From the NCBI GenBank assembly GCA_012934845.2, contig WNNJ02003383.1, positions 21,663-85,662 of the forward strand: a DNA stretch of 64,000 nt, in the 5' to 3' direction. This stretch comes from Pomphorhynchus laevis (taxonomy: Eukaryota > Acanthocephala > Palaeacanthocephala > Echinorhynchida > Pomphorhynchidae). Each line of letters begins with the position of its first letter. The stretch's first letter is position 1. The position numbers and the translations under genes are program-made. Shown here in pieces: positions 9,466 to 21,081 of the stretch. Below the pieces are notes generated by a model. That model did not search any database. It was given only the letters and a program-made list of their open reading frames with translations, and had not been told where the DNA came from.

Positions 9466-12400
9466 GTGTTTAAAATATTCTTGGTTATTAATAGTTACAC
9501 CAGTTTTTACTATTATCAATGGTTAAAAGTTTCTTGGTTATCACTGCTTGCAAATAGTAAATGGGGAAGAGAAAGAAAAATCATCCGAAGTACTCATTTC
9601 AACAAGTTTGTTATGACTCCTTGGGTTGCGATGTCTGAACAACCGTCTCAATTCTGGAGTCCGATCAATCGGCTACGTGCGATAGGAAATTTATGTGTGA
9701 CATTGCAGTGATTCGACTTCATTGCGAAATATTACAAATATCACACCGAATAATTCTGATATCATACTTGCTGCTGATACGTCTAAAGAATCCAATGATG
9801 TTCACTCCGTCGGTTTAAGTTTTGAGGCACTTAAAGATGTGAGTCGGACGAATGATCTATCAAGTGAAGATTGTCAAACTATGCCAAATCACGATATTGT
9901 ATCTAATCATACATATGTTGGAAACTTGAGAGATACAAAAAACAACAGCCATATACTCACGGATGATATGACATCGAATTCCACAATTAGTAGAATCATA
10001 TCTGGTCTGAATATGGGACACCGAGTCGGAAATATTACCTATTAAAAAAGCTGGAAATTCCGTTGTCAAGTCACAATCCACATGGCCTACCTCACCTTAC
10101 TCACGAAGCAATCCGATAGCAATGATATAGAATCTCATTATATCAAAATTCCACACCAGGTTGCAATCGAGAATGAACAGTTTAGTAAAGTTTCCAGTCA
10201 GATATTCTCTCAACGACCAACTGGCCAGCTAAATAGTTACAAGTCGTTTTTGTAGGTCAAATCTAATGAATCTTCCCGGGATCGGTGCTTGATTATTACG
10301 AAAGTTCCTGAGTCCTCGTCATATGTGGCCCAAACTCGAGTGGACCATGATGTTGAACAATTCCAAAAATATTGAGAGTTATTATTTCTCCAGAAGATCC
10401 CTATATTTCAGAAGTTCGCCCTATTGCGATATTTAGGATAGGCCGTCGTAACTATCTCGTAGGACGTTCTTGTTTGATAGAAGTTGTCTTTCGTACATTC
10501 TCAGTGGTTCATGAGTTGTTAAATCGCAGATCTAAACTGAGGCAGTCTCCATTTCGGTTGTTGACAGATATGACTTTTGCTGAGCGTTGTCTCTGACGTG
10601 TTGCTCGGACTACGCTAAATGCTCTTATGGAATTTGGAGAAACTGATCTGCATATTATAAATTTTCGGGTAGTTAGAAGTCGGTCCACGATTAAGATGAC
10701 ACCCCCCGCTATGAAAAATATTTCTGAGAATTGTAGGATAAGATCCAATGCGCCTTATCGTAAAAAACAATCGGCTCAAAGTTATATGTTCGAACGTTCC
10801 AAGCATTCTCAATAAGATAGATAAATTGAAGTCATACCTACATCTCATAATCCATATATCATTGTTCTTAGTGAATCTTGGCTCTCTGACATTGTTCCTG
10901 ATAGTTTATTATCCATATATGGATATAACCTGTTTCGTTGTGATCGATCTGCTCGAAGAGGATGGGGTGTTGTGCTATATTGTAGTTTAGACATTGATGT
11001 AGTGTGTTTGCAGACGGTTAGTATACCAATGGGAATGAAGCTTTATACCTCAAATTGCGCCTTGATAAGGTCAATTTTATGTGTGTGTTAGTGTTCTATC
11101 GTCACCCTTTTGCAAGTAGCGATGATTTAATGAAAATTAATGAGCTCTGTGGTCAACAAAAAATTTCTAATCTTAGGAGATCTGAATATTCCCTCAATAT
11201 ATTAGGACTCTTTTTCATCTCATAGTCGCATTGCATCAGACTCGATTTTATTGAGTGTTGGTCACAACTGTGGTCTGCATCAGCATGCATCCGAGGCAAC
11301 CCGTTTCGCTAGTCAGTCGTCTGCCTAGCCAGACGTGGTCTTGTCTTCGTTTAAGCCTGATATTACTCATATAGATTATCTTTTAGGACTGGGGATGAGC
11401 TATCATTGCGTACTTTCCTTTTCATTTAAATGTGCCTACAATGTAACGTCGGTCAGTCCCATGCAGGGTAAGCCTATGAATTTCCGGAAGGCTGATTTCG
11501 ACGCAATTATCTACATATTGAATCTGATTAGATGGCCAGATCCGTATATATGCGGAATTGACGAGGCTTGGAATGTTTTTGAAAGTACACTCTATAACTT
11601 ACTGATATCGCATTCTCCCAAGTTAAAAACATAGGGAAGTTTGTCATTGCTTTGATGTGCTTCTCCGGTATTACTTACGCGCAGGTGAACATGGGTGGAT
11701 TTCATTTCGTTGTGGATAAGTATTTTATGAGTTTTTTAAACAAATTAGGAATAGGTTTTCCACTCTCGAGAGGACGAAACGGCGTCAGTTTGAGAAGTTG
11801 AGTTCTATGGATTGCAAGATTCTATTCTCTTACATTCGCAAAATCAGGGCTCGAATATTCCACTAATATCGTTGAAGAATGATTCTCAAAGCGAGGTCAC
11901 GTGTAATTGTGTCATGGCAAACTTATTTGCTCAGGAGTTCCCATCGATGTTTTGCTCTTCACAGACATCGTGTAGTTCTTAATCAAAAAATGGTTAAGAA
12001 GCATTCGATCGATATAATTTGTCGTCTTGTGCTGACGATGTTTTGAAGCTTTTCTGTAAAGTAAAGCCAAACACCGCAGCAAGTCCAAACGGACTTCCCT
12101 CAATTCTTTTGAAAAAATTGCTTCTCAAATATATTTATATTTTTCCGTGTTTCAGTTTTCTATTCTCCAATTTCGAATTCCTTGACGTTGGAAGGAGTCC
12201 ATTGTAGTTCCAGTGAACAAAAAGAGAGATCGACAAGTGTATAAGAACTATCGCCCAGTTGCCTTGACATGTATTATTTGTAAGTTAAGCTAATAGTCAA
12301 AAGATTCTGATTTGAAAAGCAACAATAAGCTCACTGACTCACAACACGGTTTCAGACCGAATAGATCAACAATAAGTAGCCTTTTGGTTTCTTCCAACTC

Positions 12401-13560
12401 ATGGCAGTCTTCATTAAATGAATGAGTTCAATCAGATATACTTTTCGTAGATTTTTCTCATGCTTTCGGTTCAGTTCGGAATGATCGTATCATTCACAAA
12501 TTAGGTCACTTAGGGTTTGTTCAATATATGCCCCTGGATTGCAAATTACCCAAGTTCATGCTCTTTCAGAGTACATGTAGGTGCAGATATGTCCATCTCA
12601 TTGAATATTCATTCTGGAGTTACACAGGGTGCTGTTATCTCACCACTTTTTTATTGTCTATATAAATGATCTGCAATCTGTAATTTGTTCTGATGTCGTT
12701 ATGCATGATGACGATGTTAAGATATAGCGGCGTATTAGAGATGGGAGGAACATTAAGATCCTTCAAGATGATCTGACATGTCTAGAAAAATGGGCATCGG
12801 AAGATGGTTTGAGGGTTAACCCCTCTGAATGTGCGCACATAGGTTCGATTCAGATAAGCCAAGTAAGTTAATTCAATGATCTCGGTGTGATGATGACCAG
12901 TAGTTTAAAAACTAATGTCTACACTAGATATATGTGTAATCAAAGCTGTCGTATTTTATGGATGTTTTTAAAGTTATTTGATCGGATAAGTCCATCAATG
13001 TTCAAGCTACTATTGTGCTCATATATTCTATCCATCCTTGAATACGGTTTACCTGTTACTTATCCACAGACTTTAAGTGAGTCCCGTGACATTGAGAACA
13101 TGTTACGTAAGGGGTCGCACATGATTCCGAATTTCTCCAATTTATGATTTGCTGAACGTTTGACATCTCTACATCTCGGTACCTTAAAATATCGTAGATC
13201 GGCCATTGATTTATCAACTGCAGTCAAAATTGTTTTTGATTGCTTTGGAGGTCTCTCCCGCTTACTATCCGTGAATGATAGACGAGAAACTCGTGGGCAT
13301 ATGTGGAAATTGATAAAGCCTACTACATAAATTCCTCTTCACCATCAATTTGCAACCAGGGTAATTAACGGGTGGAATGCACTAAAGTGCCTGAATATCT
13401 CTCGCAGTATATGTAGTGATGCCATTAAGAAAGCCATCGAAGCCGAGAGAAGAAATTTGCACTTTCTTTTTTATTGAATTCTTTATTTGTTGACGTTTTT
13501 TATCATGTTTTCTAAGCGACACTAGCTTGTAGCTGATTTGCTACTGTGTTATAATAATTG
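9466..13560 (+). mobile_element. CR1-like LINE, near full length but decayed (family E copy 2)
   Basis: ORF1 region 9720-10760: RVIISPEDPYISEVRP, an FRIGRRN-like word, VVFRTFSVVHELLNRRSKL and ADLTFAERCL-type text fit the CR1 ORF1 pattern of a short RNA-binding protein. ORF2 endonuclease 10,748-11,650: VPSILNKIDKLKSYL, then GWLSDI-like and SILRDLN-like words in other frames. RT 12,000-13,480: PNTAASPNGLPSILLKKLL, KNYRPVALTCIICKL, LTDSQHGFRPNRSTI-like, SGVTQGAVISPLF, and the C-terminus TRVINGWNALKCLNISRSI near 13,370. Stops and frame changes are dense, so this is an old copy. It is a different subfamily from copy 1. Confidence 0.72.
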
Positions 13561-13699
13561 TTATAATAGGAAACTATTGCATTCTAACAAGCTGTCGATT
13601 GTTTTAGAGTGCAAATAATAATCCGACATAAGTAATATGTTATCGGCGACATTTTTTATAAATATAACACCAATTTTATAGTAAGATAATAATAGAAAA

Positions 13700-14260
13700 T
13701 GTTTCATAGAATTTCTAGTGCAGGTCCTTCAGAAATTGTTGTTCTGATATGGATATTCATGCTTACTAACTTTGGAACTTTTTCATTAGAGCTTGCTATT
13801 GATCTTGTTGATTCTGTTATACAATTGTCAACGGAGAGGTTGTGTCGCTGGAGGCTTTTGCTGCGTGCAAATTGGCCGTGATTGCAAAAGAGATTGATCT
13901 AGTCGTTCCATCGGAATTAGTAATATAGATGGTCGTTTCATTTCCAAATACATTCTTGGATGAATTAGATATGGAATCACATATCACTGATCTGTTTCAG
14001 TTGTGTGCGTCACAACGCAAAAATAAAATAAAATTTGTCATTGACTCCTTGATAAATTCATCTCAAGCCATTGTCAAAAATTGGCTGATTGATATTGATG
14101 CCAGTAGCGCTTTTAATTTGATTAACATATAAATGGTATTTTAAGGCATTTCGAACACGTGTCCTTCTTTTGCGTGTTTATTGAAAAATATTTATGCTAC
14201 AGACGCCCAGTTAGTTTTAGACAGAGATAGTAACAGAAATATAGAGGCTTTTATTCACGA
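13700..14260 (+). mobile_element. RT element fragment, family B copy 3
   Basis: LIDIDASSAFNLIN at about 14,087-14,128 and PSFACLLKNIYATDAQLVLD in the next frame at about 14,158-14,220 match the NAFN-LNR..ICPSxAxxLxNxYxxxAxL segment of family B. Upstream ORF 13,699-13,881 may be its more diverged N-terminal part. Only the palm region is recognisable. Confidence 0.5.
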
Positions 14261-14269
14261 TTCTAAGCA

Positions 14270-15410
14270 CACATACAAAGGTTATCAGTTTTGTTTTACG
14301 ATAATGTGAACATGATGCTTCGCTATCGTTCAATTATGATGTGTTTGATTTCGAGAAAAAGTGTGATCTGTTGATTGCTGCAAATCATAAAGATATGCTT
14401 CGTTGGGCTTCTGTAATTCATTAATATTATTCAAATCATTACGGAATATTGCTTCCAAGAGAGAGTCATCTTTGTTTTCGATACGATCAAATCCAATCAT
14501 GTCAGTTTAATTTTCTTCTGGGTACCATAGCATATATAGTGTTGATATATTTACTTCGCGTCCAGATGGATATATGATTTGCGCATTATGCGAATTTGCG
14601 TTTATCAATGTTGCCTTGACTTAAGGATCGTCGTATTTATAAGTGTGATTAAAGTTACGAACGTAAACAGAAACATGTCTCGTCATTCAATTAGGCAAAT
14701 TAAATTTCAATACACGCAGTCGTTTGAATTGAAATATACGGTCGTGCGGAGTAGATCCTATGGTCGTGCATAGTAGTCCACGAATCGCTTCAAGGCACTC
14801 AGCTAGTACACATTTCCATTCAACTATGGGTTGATTTATGTTCTTAAGACGTAACCTTATGGTATTCTAAATTATCCCATTGTAACACTATTTGACCGTT
14901 GCTCGCCGCATTGTATGGGGATGAGTGACGTATAAAGGTACAAATATTGTTCAAATAATCAATAAGCTCTTTTGACATAAATGATGCTCCACGGATCGGT
15001 ATGGATACTTTAAGGTAGACCGAATATTGAAACCAGATTTTTTAGCCATTTGATAACTGACCTTGAAGAAGTATTTGCACAAGCGAATGCAAAAGGATAC
15101 ATGGAATATTCATCAACTACCGTTAATCAGTATTTATTGTTCGAGGTTGAAGGAAGAGGTTCCTTGAAGTCTATTGACAATCAGTCGAATGGTTCAGATG
15201 CTTTTATGAGAGCAGTATTAGGGGTTTTTAAAAAACGACGTTTTAACAATGAACATGTTTGACATTGCAGTATGACATGTCTAACATCATGGAAACTATA
15301 AGGTAGTTGATGGGACTGCACAAATTGATATAATCGACTAACTCTGGGATGGCATAAATGTTCATGGATCTCTGTTAAAAAAGCAGTGTTTTTCTGTTGA
15401 TTGAAATATC
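14270..15410 (+). other. Unassigned AT-rich stretch with one short open frame
   Basis: No known family is recognised. The best open frame, 15,050-15,262 (70 codons), contains ANAKGYMEYSSTTVNQYLLF and ends KKRRFNNEHV; it lacks a credible start context and may be an exon or a relic of an unrecognised element. Another broken frame near 14,340-14,500 reads EKKCDLLIAANHKDMLRWA. I give no function. Confidence 0.25.
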
Positions 15411-15414
15411 CATT

Positions 15415-15470
15415 TGTAAATAATTATCGGAGATGGATAAACATAAAGGAGTAAAATTTTATTTGATGCA
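15415..15470 (+). repeat. Terminal repeat of MITE-like element (relic)
   Basis: ATTATCGGAGATGGATAAAC followed by ATAAAGGAGTAAAATTTTAT resembles the 5' terminus of the hairpin element at 19,613-19,777 (ATTATCGGAGCTGGATCAAA, then ATAAAGGAGGAACATTTGAT). Only one end is visible. Confidence 0.5.
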
Positions 15471-15846
15471 CATTTTTTGTTATTATTGATCAGCCTTTCC
15501 ATGACTGTCGTTTCAATACAATTATGCGTTCCGACTCATTCCACCGAGTTATTTTGCGATATTTTCAAGCGCAATTCATACGAAACAAGGCAAGGTTAGT
15601 GCAGATCTTCCTAATTATTTTGCTTCAAGCACGGAAGGGAAACTTCCTTCCTTGCCGAAATTAGTCAATCTGGTGGTTGTTAATTGTCTGCAACCCTTTG
15701 AAAAAGATCTCTATTTGATATTTTTCTCAAAGATTTCTCTAAATTATTTAAAGGCAGAATTATATACAATTCTGTCAAATTTTTCGAGTCTGGAATCAGA
15801 ATTTCGTTTTGTACGCCTGATCTGACCTCTGAATACTTGGATTAGT

Positions 15847-16573
15847 TTGAAAAATTTCTTACAAAATATGGTTCAACGACTTATAAGCCTATGCAAAACC
15901 TCACTGAAATTATCAAACTTTCCACATTACGCAACGGATGATGATCTAAAAGATTCTGAGGATACGTTCAAAGTTTACATCGTTCGACCCATTATGGGGA
16001 AGAATAGAGAGCCACTTCTGGTGACATTTGGCTCCTCTACCGTTGACCAGACCCAATGCCTGACTAACAATAAATTCAATCCGTTTCTTGGATTCAATAT
16101 ATTATTCACAATGATTAATGTTGATGACCTTACGTTTCCCCACTGCAACGGATGTCACCAGTGGGCGTACTGAGCCTCCACCTGTTTAAGTCCCGGTGCA
16201 TGCGGTGTGTGTGGATCCGGATACGAACATGGAGAAATGTAATCTTTCCATCAGTGTTCGAATTGCGGTGGCATGCACCCTTGGTCACGGAGATGCATTG
16301 TATTCAAGGCTTAGAAACAGAGGCACATGGATGCGCCGGTCCGTCCGGCGGACTCTGCTGATTCCGTTATCTCTAAAGTACTTAGAACGACAGATCGGGA
16401 GATTTTGAAAATTATGGACGCGCAAGCCTTTGAAGACAGATCTCAATCACTCATTGTTCTCCTGATACAAAAGACAGAGGAGTCCAACTCTACTGCGGCA
16501 TTCCGTACATTAAAGTCCAAAAAACCCCGGCATCCAAAAAACCCTGGGCCTAAACAGTTTAGCTTCTCTTAAA
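15847..16573 (+). CDS. LINE family D ORF1 (gag-like zinc-knuckle protein, broken)
   Basis: The first frame (15,847-16,173) contains SEDTFKVYIVRPIMGKN. The following cysteine cluster reads, across frames, CLSPGACGVCGSGYEHG and then QCSNCGGMHPWSRRC (about 16,180-16,300), giving the CX2C..HX4C arrays seen in ORF1 proteins of Jockey, I and R1 LINEs. These proteins bind element RNA. The segment ends near 16,573, and ORF2 starts at about 16,739, a spacing of roughly 165 bases. Frame changes separate the RNA-binding-like N-terminus from the zinc region. Confidence 0.5.
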
Positions 16574-16738
16574 CTAGCGAGAAAAGATCTAACTCTCTGG
16601 GCTATTGCCTTAACGGGAAATGATGACATTACCGGTGGGGAAGTGTCTTCTCTGGTGGAGCGAAGAGTGAGAAGGACAACCTTCTCTCACCTGGCTCCTG
16701 CTAGGAGTGGGCAATCCTACTCCAGCTAACTTAATACA

Positions 16739-18930
16739 ATGCAAAGTAAACAAGAGTCTTTTTCACTGAATATCCTTCAGTGGAATTCGGGAGGTGCTTT
16801 GACCTTAGCCTTTTATCTGGTAGAGATGCAGATGTTATAGTCTTTCAGGAGACGCGGTATATCTGTCTCCCCTAGGACATTACTCGATTTATCCCTAAGC
16901 ATATCTGCACCCACTATACTCCATACATAACCCCCCTCACTCCTCTTCATATCAAGGTATCTTAACCCTAGTTAAATGCTCGTTAAGATCGTCCCTACTT
17001 TTAAACTATTCTTGTTCAGCCCTGTCTTGTTTAGCTATATCACTTTGTAAGAACGGTAAACGAATCAGTATAGCCATTATATATATTAGGCCAGGGGAAA
17101 TTCACAAGAACCGTGAGCTCCTGGACCGTATTTTGGGTAGTGGCTATGACATGTTACTCGGTGACTTCAATGACAGAACTGGTCGTTGAATTAATGCAGC
17201 ACTCTGCAGAGCCAGGAACGACTACCTTATTCACAAACCACCTTCCCCCACCTTTCATCGCTCAACAAATAATATACTGCTTCATAATATATGGTTGTTA
17301 AAACCCATCTGTACTGAGCAGTCACGACAACAACAAACCACCTCTCATGACCTAATTCGCTGGCGGATTGAGGAAGATTTGTCGCTTAGAAGGAGGTATC
17401 ACTTTGATCCCGTCAGAGTAGCCTTCTTTCAGGCAGCGATCCAACTCTTCTCCATAATCGGTAATGAAAGTTTGACCGAATTTAATTCCAACCTATCATC
17501 GCAAGCTACCGCGTTGCTTTCGCCTACCCATTAAGGTCGCATATACAATTCCACTCCAACAAAACTCAAGGTCCTGGCTGAAATGCTACACCTTCCCAAT
17601 CTCTCTGTTTTCGCCAAACAGGCCCTCTCGAATGAATACTGGATTACTAAGATCTCTAGATATAGGTTGCAGCTGAGCAGGGATAGGGCCAGCCTTGCTC
17701 ACATTAACCCTTAACATTTTTTCTTTTGGAAGATATTCAAGAAAGAGAAGTTTGGCTACTGGAAGGACAAGGATGTGGTTTGGATTGGGAGCATTGACCT
17801 TGACAGAGTTTTGGATGAGTCACTATCCTTACACAACTATGGATCCACTCAATCTCCCCAACCAATCCCGTCTTGTGGTGACTTCAGGAGCAGGGACCTA
17901 TCTCTTGCAGATATCCTTAACTCCTGGTGTCCACTTCAGTGCACCTCTAAATCCGTCGCTCCACTATCTTCTCGGTATCTGTCAGTTTCTGACAGCCGAT
18001 CAAATAAGAGAAGTGACAGTCACAATACTTTTAGCCTCACCATCCTATGTAGCCGTTATCAATATTAGTCGTAGAATTTTTTACACAAACGTAATCCGGT
18101 CTTGTGTCCTAAAGACCTGCGGCCCATTTCGATTCAAAATTCCCTCATCTCCATCTACAAAAAAAGCGCTTGCGCGTAGAAAGCGACCATTTATATAGGC
18201 CTAACTTGATCCCACCGAATTTTCGTGGGTTTGTCAAAAAGCGCTCGGTTCGTTTAGCAATAAGTGAAGTCCATCAGTTTTGTCGAGATAACAGTCATCA
18301 ACTGGCTGTAACTGTCTTCCTCGACTTTTCTGCTGCATTTGACTGCGTTTCCATCCCCTTCGTTATCTCCTATCTCAGGTCCCTCGGGTTGCCTGTCAGA
18401 ATTGTTAACAGTGTGGAGATATTGATGTACACCAAGCGGTTCTTCTATGAAGTCGACCTTGATGCGCGTCAGTTCTACCCTATGGAGAAAGTGGGGATCC
18501 TTAAGGATCCCCACTTTTTCCTATCTTATATCTTGCTGCCTCCATTGTACTATTCAAGAATTTTAAACGTGATCAACATCTAGTGGTATACGCTGATGAT
18601 ACCACATCCCTGTTTTTTGGACGCATGTGCAATTATGTAGTCTCGGACATCAGCCGTTTCTTTTTAAAGCTAAAAGACCAGATACCCATATCCAATATTG
18701 TTCTCAATTCCTCTAAATCGTAGGTGGTTGTCTTTCATGGCGCCCCTGAAACAAAGAAAAAAATTGAAGAGACTAGCGCTCTCAGCTCTATCTTCCATAT
18801 TAACTAATCAACTACTCCCTACCTTCACAAGTCGAGTGATATATCCTGAGTTCACTGTTACGGTGAACTTGTCGGCGAAAGCTGACCTGGTGCGCCCTGA
18901 AACGGGTTCAGCATCTGTCATTAAATGAGA
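16739..18930 (+). CDS. LINE family D ORF2 (endonuclease-RT, broken)
   Basis: An ATG at 16,739 opens MQSKQESFSLNILQWNSGGA, the usual N-terminus of an EEP endonuclease. DADVIVFQETR-like text follows, and a GDFND motif occurs near 17,160. Between 17,290 and 17,700 the linker includes RRRYHFDPVRVAFFQAAIQL, shared with copy 3. The palm motif FLDFSAAFD and the YADDTT active site are both readable at 18,320-18,600. The end (18,698-18,928) matches copy 1. Many stops make it non-coding today. Confidence 0.65.
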
Positions 18931-19094
18931 AAACCCAAGTGCGCCTCTGGGGTACTTGGGCTATCTCTGGATTAGTTTTATTTTCGAGAGGACGTCCCCC
19001 ATAGCAAAGACTAAGGTTTCTCAAGCTCCTCATCTAGCGATTACCAAGCATAGTCCGCCTCACTTGGACTCTTCGGGGGGAGAGGGTGAACGAC

Positions 19095-19158
19095 CTTGTG
19101 TGGTTTAGTTGGAGAGCGGCGTGTTGGATTGGCTGGAGCGCTCAAATCCCGCTGGACC
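19095..19158 (+). other. tRNA-like module in LINE 3' tail
   Basis: TGTGGTTTAGTTGGAGAGCG looks like an A box and GCTCAAATCCCGC like a B box. The module aligns with the reverse complement of 145-204. It lies after the RT stop, in the 3' UTR. Confidence 0.5.
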
Positions 19159-19215
19159 TGAGGCCGTAACAAAGTTAAAGAAGCGAACAAATGTTTAACG
19201 ACTGGCTTTTTGATT

Positions 19216-19439
19216 GTTTTTTGCATGTTCCGTTTTTAATTATTCCTTATTAGTTGTTATTTATTTAAAATAAACCTTTAATTTAGAAAGGCTTAAAGGA
19301 ATAATCAATTATACAGTGATGTTATAACACAATTGCGAACTTCATTAAGTTTTAAAATGGCAATGACAGCGTCAATATGTATCAGAGCAGTACCCTCGCG
19401 ACTACATCATACTGGAAATTAATAGTCGTATTAAAAAGC
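19216..19439. other. AT-rich spacer
   Basis: No gene, repeat unit or structure recognised. Confidence 0.5.
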
Positions 19440-19596
19440 ATCTCATTCTTAGTTTATTTTTTAACACTGAATGTGATTGATGTATTTTGATTTCAAAAAT
19501 TATTGTTATTTTTTATAATTATTTATTTTATTTAGCATTATTTTAAATTTATATATAGTATAAAATGTGTAGACTCAGTTAGCTGATCCAATTCAT
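19440..19596 (+). repeat. PLE-like 3' tail repeat (family G)
   Basis: AT-rich sequence ending in GACTCAGTTAGCTGATCC, the terminal word shared (in either orientation) with copies at about 24.0, 26.4, 26.5, 37.2, 39.9, 46.7 and 48.6 kb. Only the distal tail is present here. Confidence 0.65.
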
Positions 19597-19612
19597 TAAT
19601 TTATTCAATTAA

Positions 19613-19777
19613 GAATTATCGGAGCTGGATCAAAATAAAGGAGGAACATTTGATTTGATATATCGCTAACATCTGCTAGCATCTTCAAAAAATGATTTTC
19701 CGAAGATGCAAGCAGAGGTTAACGAAATATTAAATAAATTGTTGCTCATTTATTTTGATCCAGCTCCAATAATTTTT
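19613..19777. repeat. MITE-like inverted-repeat element
   Basis: ATTATCGGAGCTGGATCAAA on the left is mirrored by TTTTGATCCAGCTCCAATAA on the right. An inner pair, GCTAACATCTGCTAGCATCTTC and GAAGATGCAAGCAGAGGTTAAC, continues the foldback. Total about 165 bp with no coding capacity. A related left end lies at 15,415. The transposase family is unknown. Confidence 0.7.
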
Positions 19778-19785
19778 TATCAATA

Positions 19786-20085
19786 ATGGATCATTATCAA
19801 CTATTTAAAATTTATTCAATTTCTTGTCTTCTTATTATCGTGATCAAGATTATGCATTGTAACACATCACATTGTAACACATCACAATTATCACAATGCA
19901 GTGATAAATGTGATATCCTGTCCTTTATCCGAATTCTGTCATGGCGTACGGATCGAGCCCACTCTAATGAAGTGAACCCGCATTGGCAATCAATTAGATT
20001 AGACTTTTTAAATGTCTGTTTTTTTTTATATCAAATACAGAAAAATGTTACATCAAATAGTTCTCACTGGAGTAATAGTGTTTGA
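19786..20085 (+). CDS. Hypothetical short protein (weak)
   Basis: Ninety-nine codons from an ATG. Residues 7-24 (FKIYSISCLLIIVIKIMH) are hydrophobic and could be a signal peptide or membrane segment. The remainder has several Cys and Asn-Thr-Ser repeats (HCNTSHCNTSQLSQCSDKC), partly produced by a small direct repeat in the DNA. No homolog is recognised and the frame may be chance in AT-rich sequence. Confidence 0.15.
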   Translation: MDHYQLFKIYSISCLLIIVIKIMHCNTSHCNTSQLSQCSDKCDILSFIRILSWRTDRAHSNEVNPHWQSIRLDFLNVCFFLYQIQKNVTSNSSHWSNSV

Positions 20086-20089
20086 CACA

Positions 20090-21080
20090 CATAATCGAAA
20101 TGTCAGATTATTCTACAATTAGTTCATTTGCTTTATAAATTAGACACACGTTTCTGTCATGCGTGACCAAAAAAAATTCAGAATTTTCGAACATTTTCTA
20201 TCATTATATCGGCCATAATATACTTACCTTTTTGATATTGAATAAGCGATTTGGTGTTTTGTTGATCTTGAATCGTTTTAAAAGTGGTGCTTACGGATAC
20301 CGGAATGGGTATATATACACGCTCAAGTGTCAATGTAATGATGTTATAAGCTTGGCTTATCTACATTTAAAGTTGCTCTAGATAAGTGGACGGATAAAGT
20401 TTAAATAAATTCCCTTTTAGTGAGCACATTTAGCCGGACTTGTTCCGATTTTGATCTACAGTAACTTCGTTGGAATAACATCATGTGTATTTATTAATTG
20501 ACTTATCATCTGGTTGTTATCGAAGCTATAACATGTGCATGATATATAACTTATTAACCTGTTTATTACACGTTTCTTCTTTAAGCTTAGTTATAATTGG
20601 CCATGTTACACATTACTTAATCGATTTATATATTAGAGGAACCAGCATACTGGAAAGTATTTAATATATTTGATTAAAGGGAAACTATTTAATTTAAAAT
20701 CTAGAACATGTGACTAAGTAATCAGCAAAATTTTCCATGGCAAACAGAAACAAAAATGATAGAAACCTGTCGAAATGGAAGTATAGAATGTGTCTATTGT
20801 ACTAATTATTTCAAGACGTTTAAAATTGTCGTTTATACGATTATCAAATAAAAAACAAGTAGATAAACTAGGTTACGTAGGCAAATGATATACAAAAATG
20901 ACAAGTGACATATAAAAATGAAGGGGTGATATAATAAAGAGATATATTTTTAATTACTTCAAGTTGAAATTCGGTGATGTTTTTAAAGCTTATTATCAGC
21001 GTTTGCGATTATTAATAATGTGATCTGATTTGCTGCAAATTAAATGTTAAAATAATTAAAATAAATATATTTTTTTTCGA
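20090..21080. other. AT-rich region upstream of the MARF1-like gene
   Basis: No coding feature supported. A pyrimidine tract followed by AG (TTTTTTTCGAG) ends at 21,081, immediately before the ATG of the next gene; it could be a splice acceptor for an upstream 5' UTR exon. No TATA box or other promoter element is convincing. Confidence 0.4.
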
Positions 21081-21081
21081 G

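Larger units (their letters stand above)
15590..19215 (+). mobile_element. LINE, I/R1/Jockey-type group (family D, copy 2), longest copy
   Basis: Carries, in order, an ORF1 with a zinc-knuckle region, an EEP endonuclease, an RT and a 3' tail with a tRNA-like module. Endonuclease words: LNILQWNSGG at 16,765 and LLGDFND-like text at 17,155-17,180. RT words: FLDFSAAFDCVSIPFVIS at 18,320-18,372 and VVYADDTTSLFF near 18,581-18,615. Everything is interrupted repeatedly by frame changes and stops. Copies of the family are at 0.06-1.2, 24.4-25.8 and 58.5-58.9 kb. The 5' end is an estimate. Confidence 0.78.
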
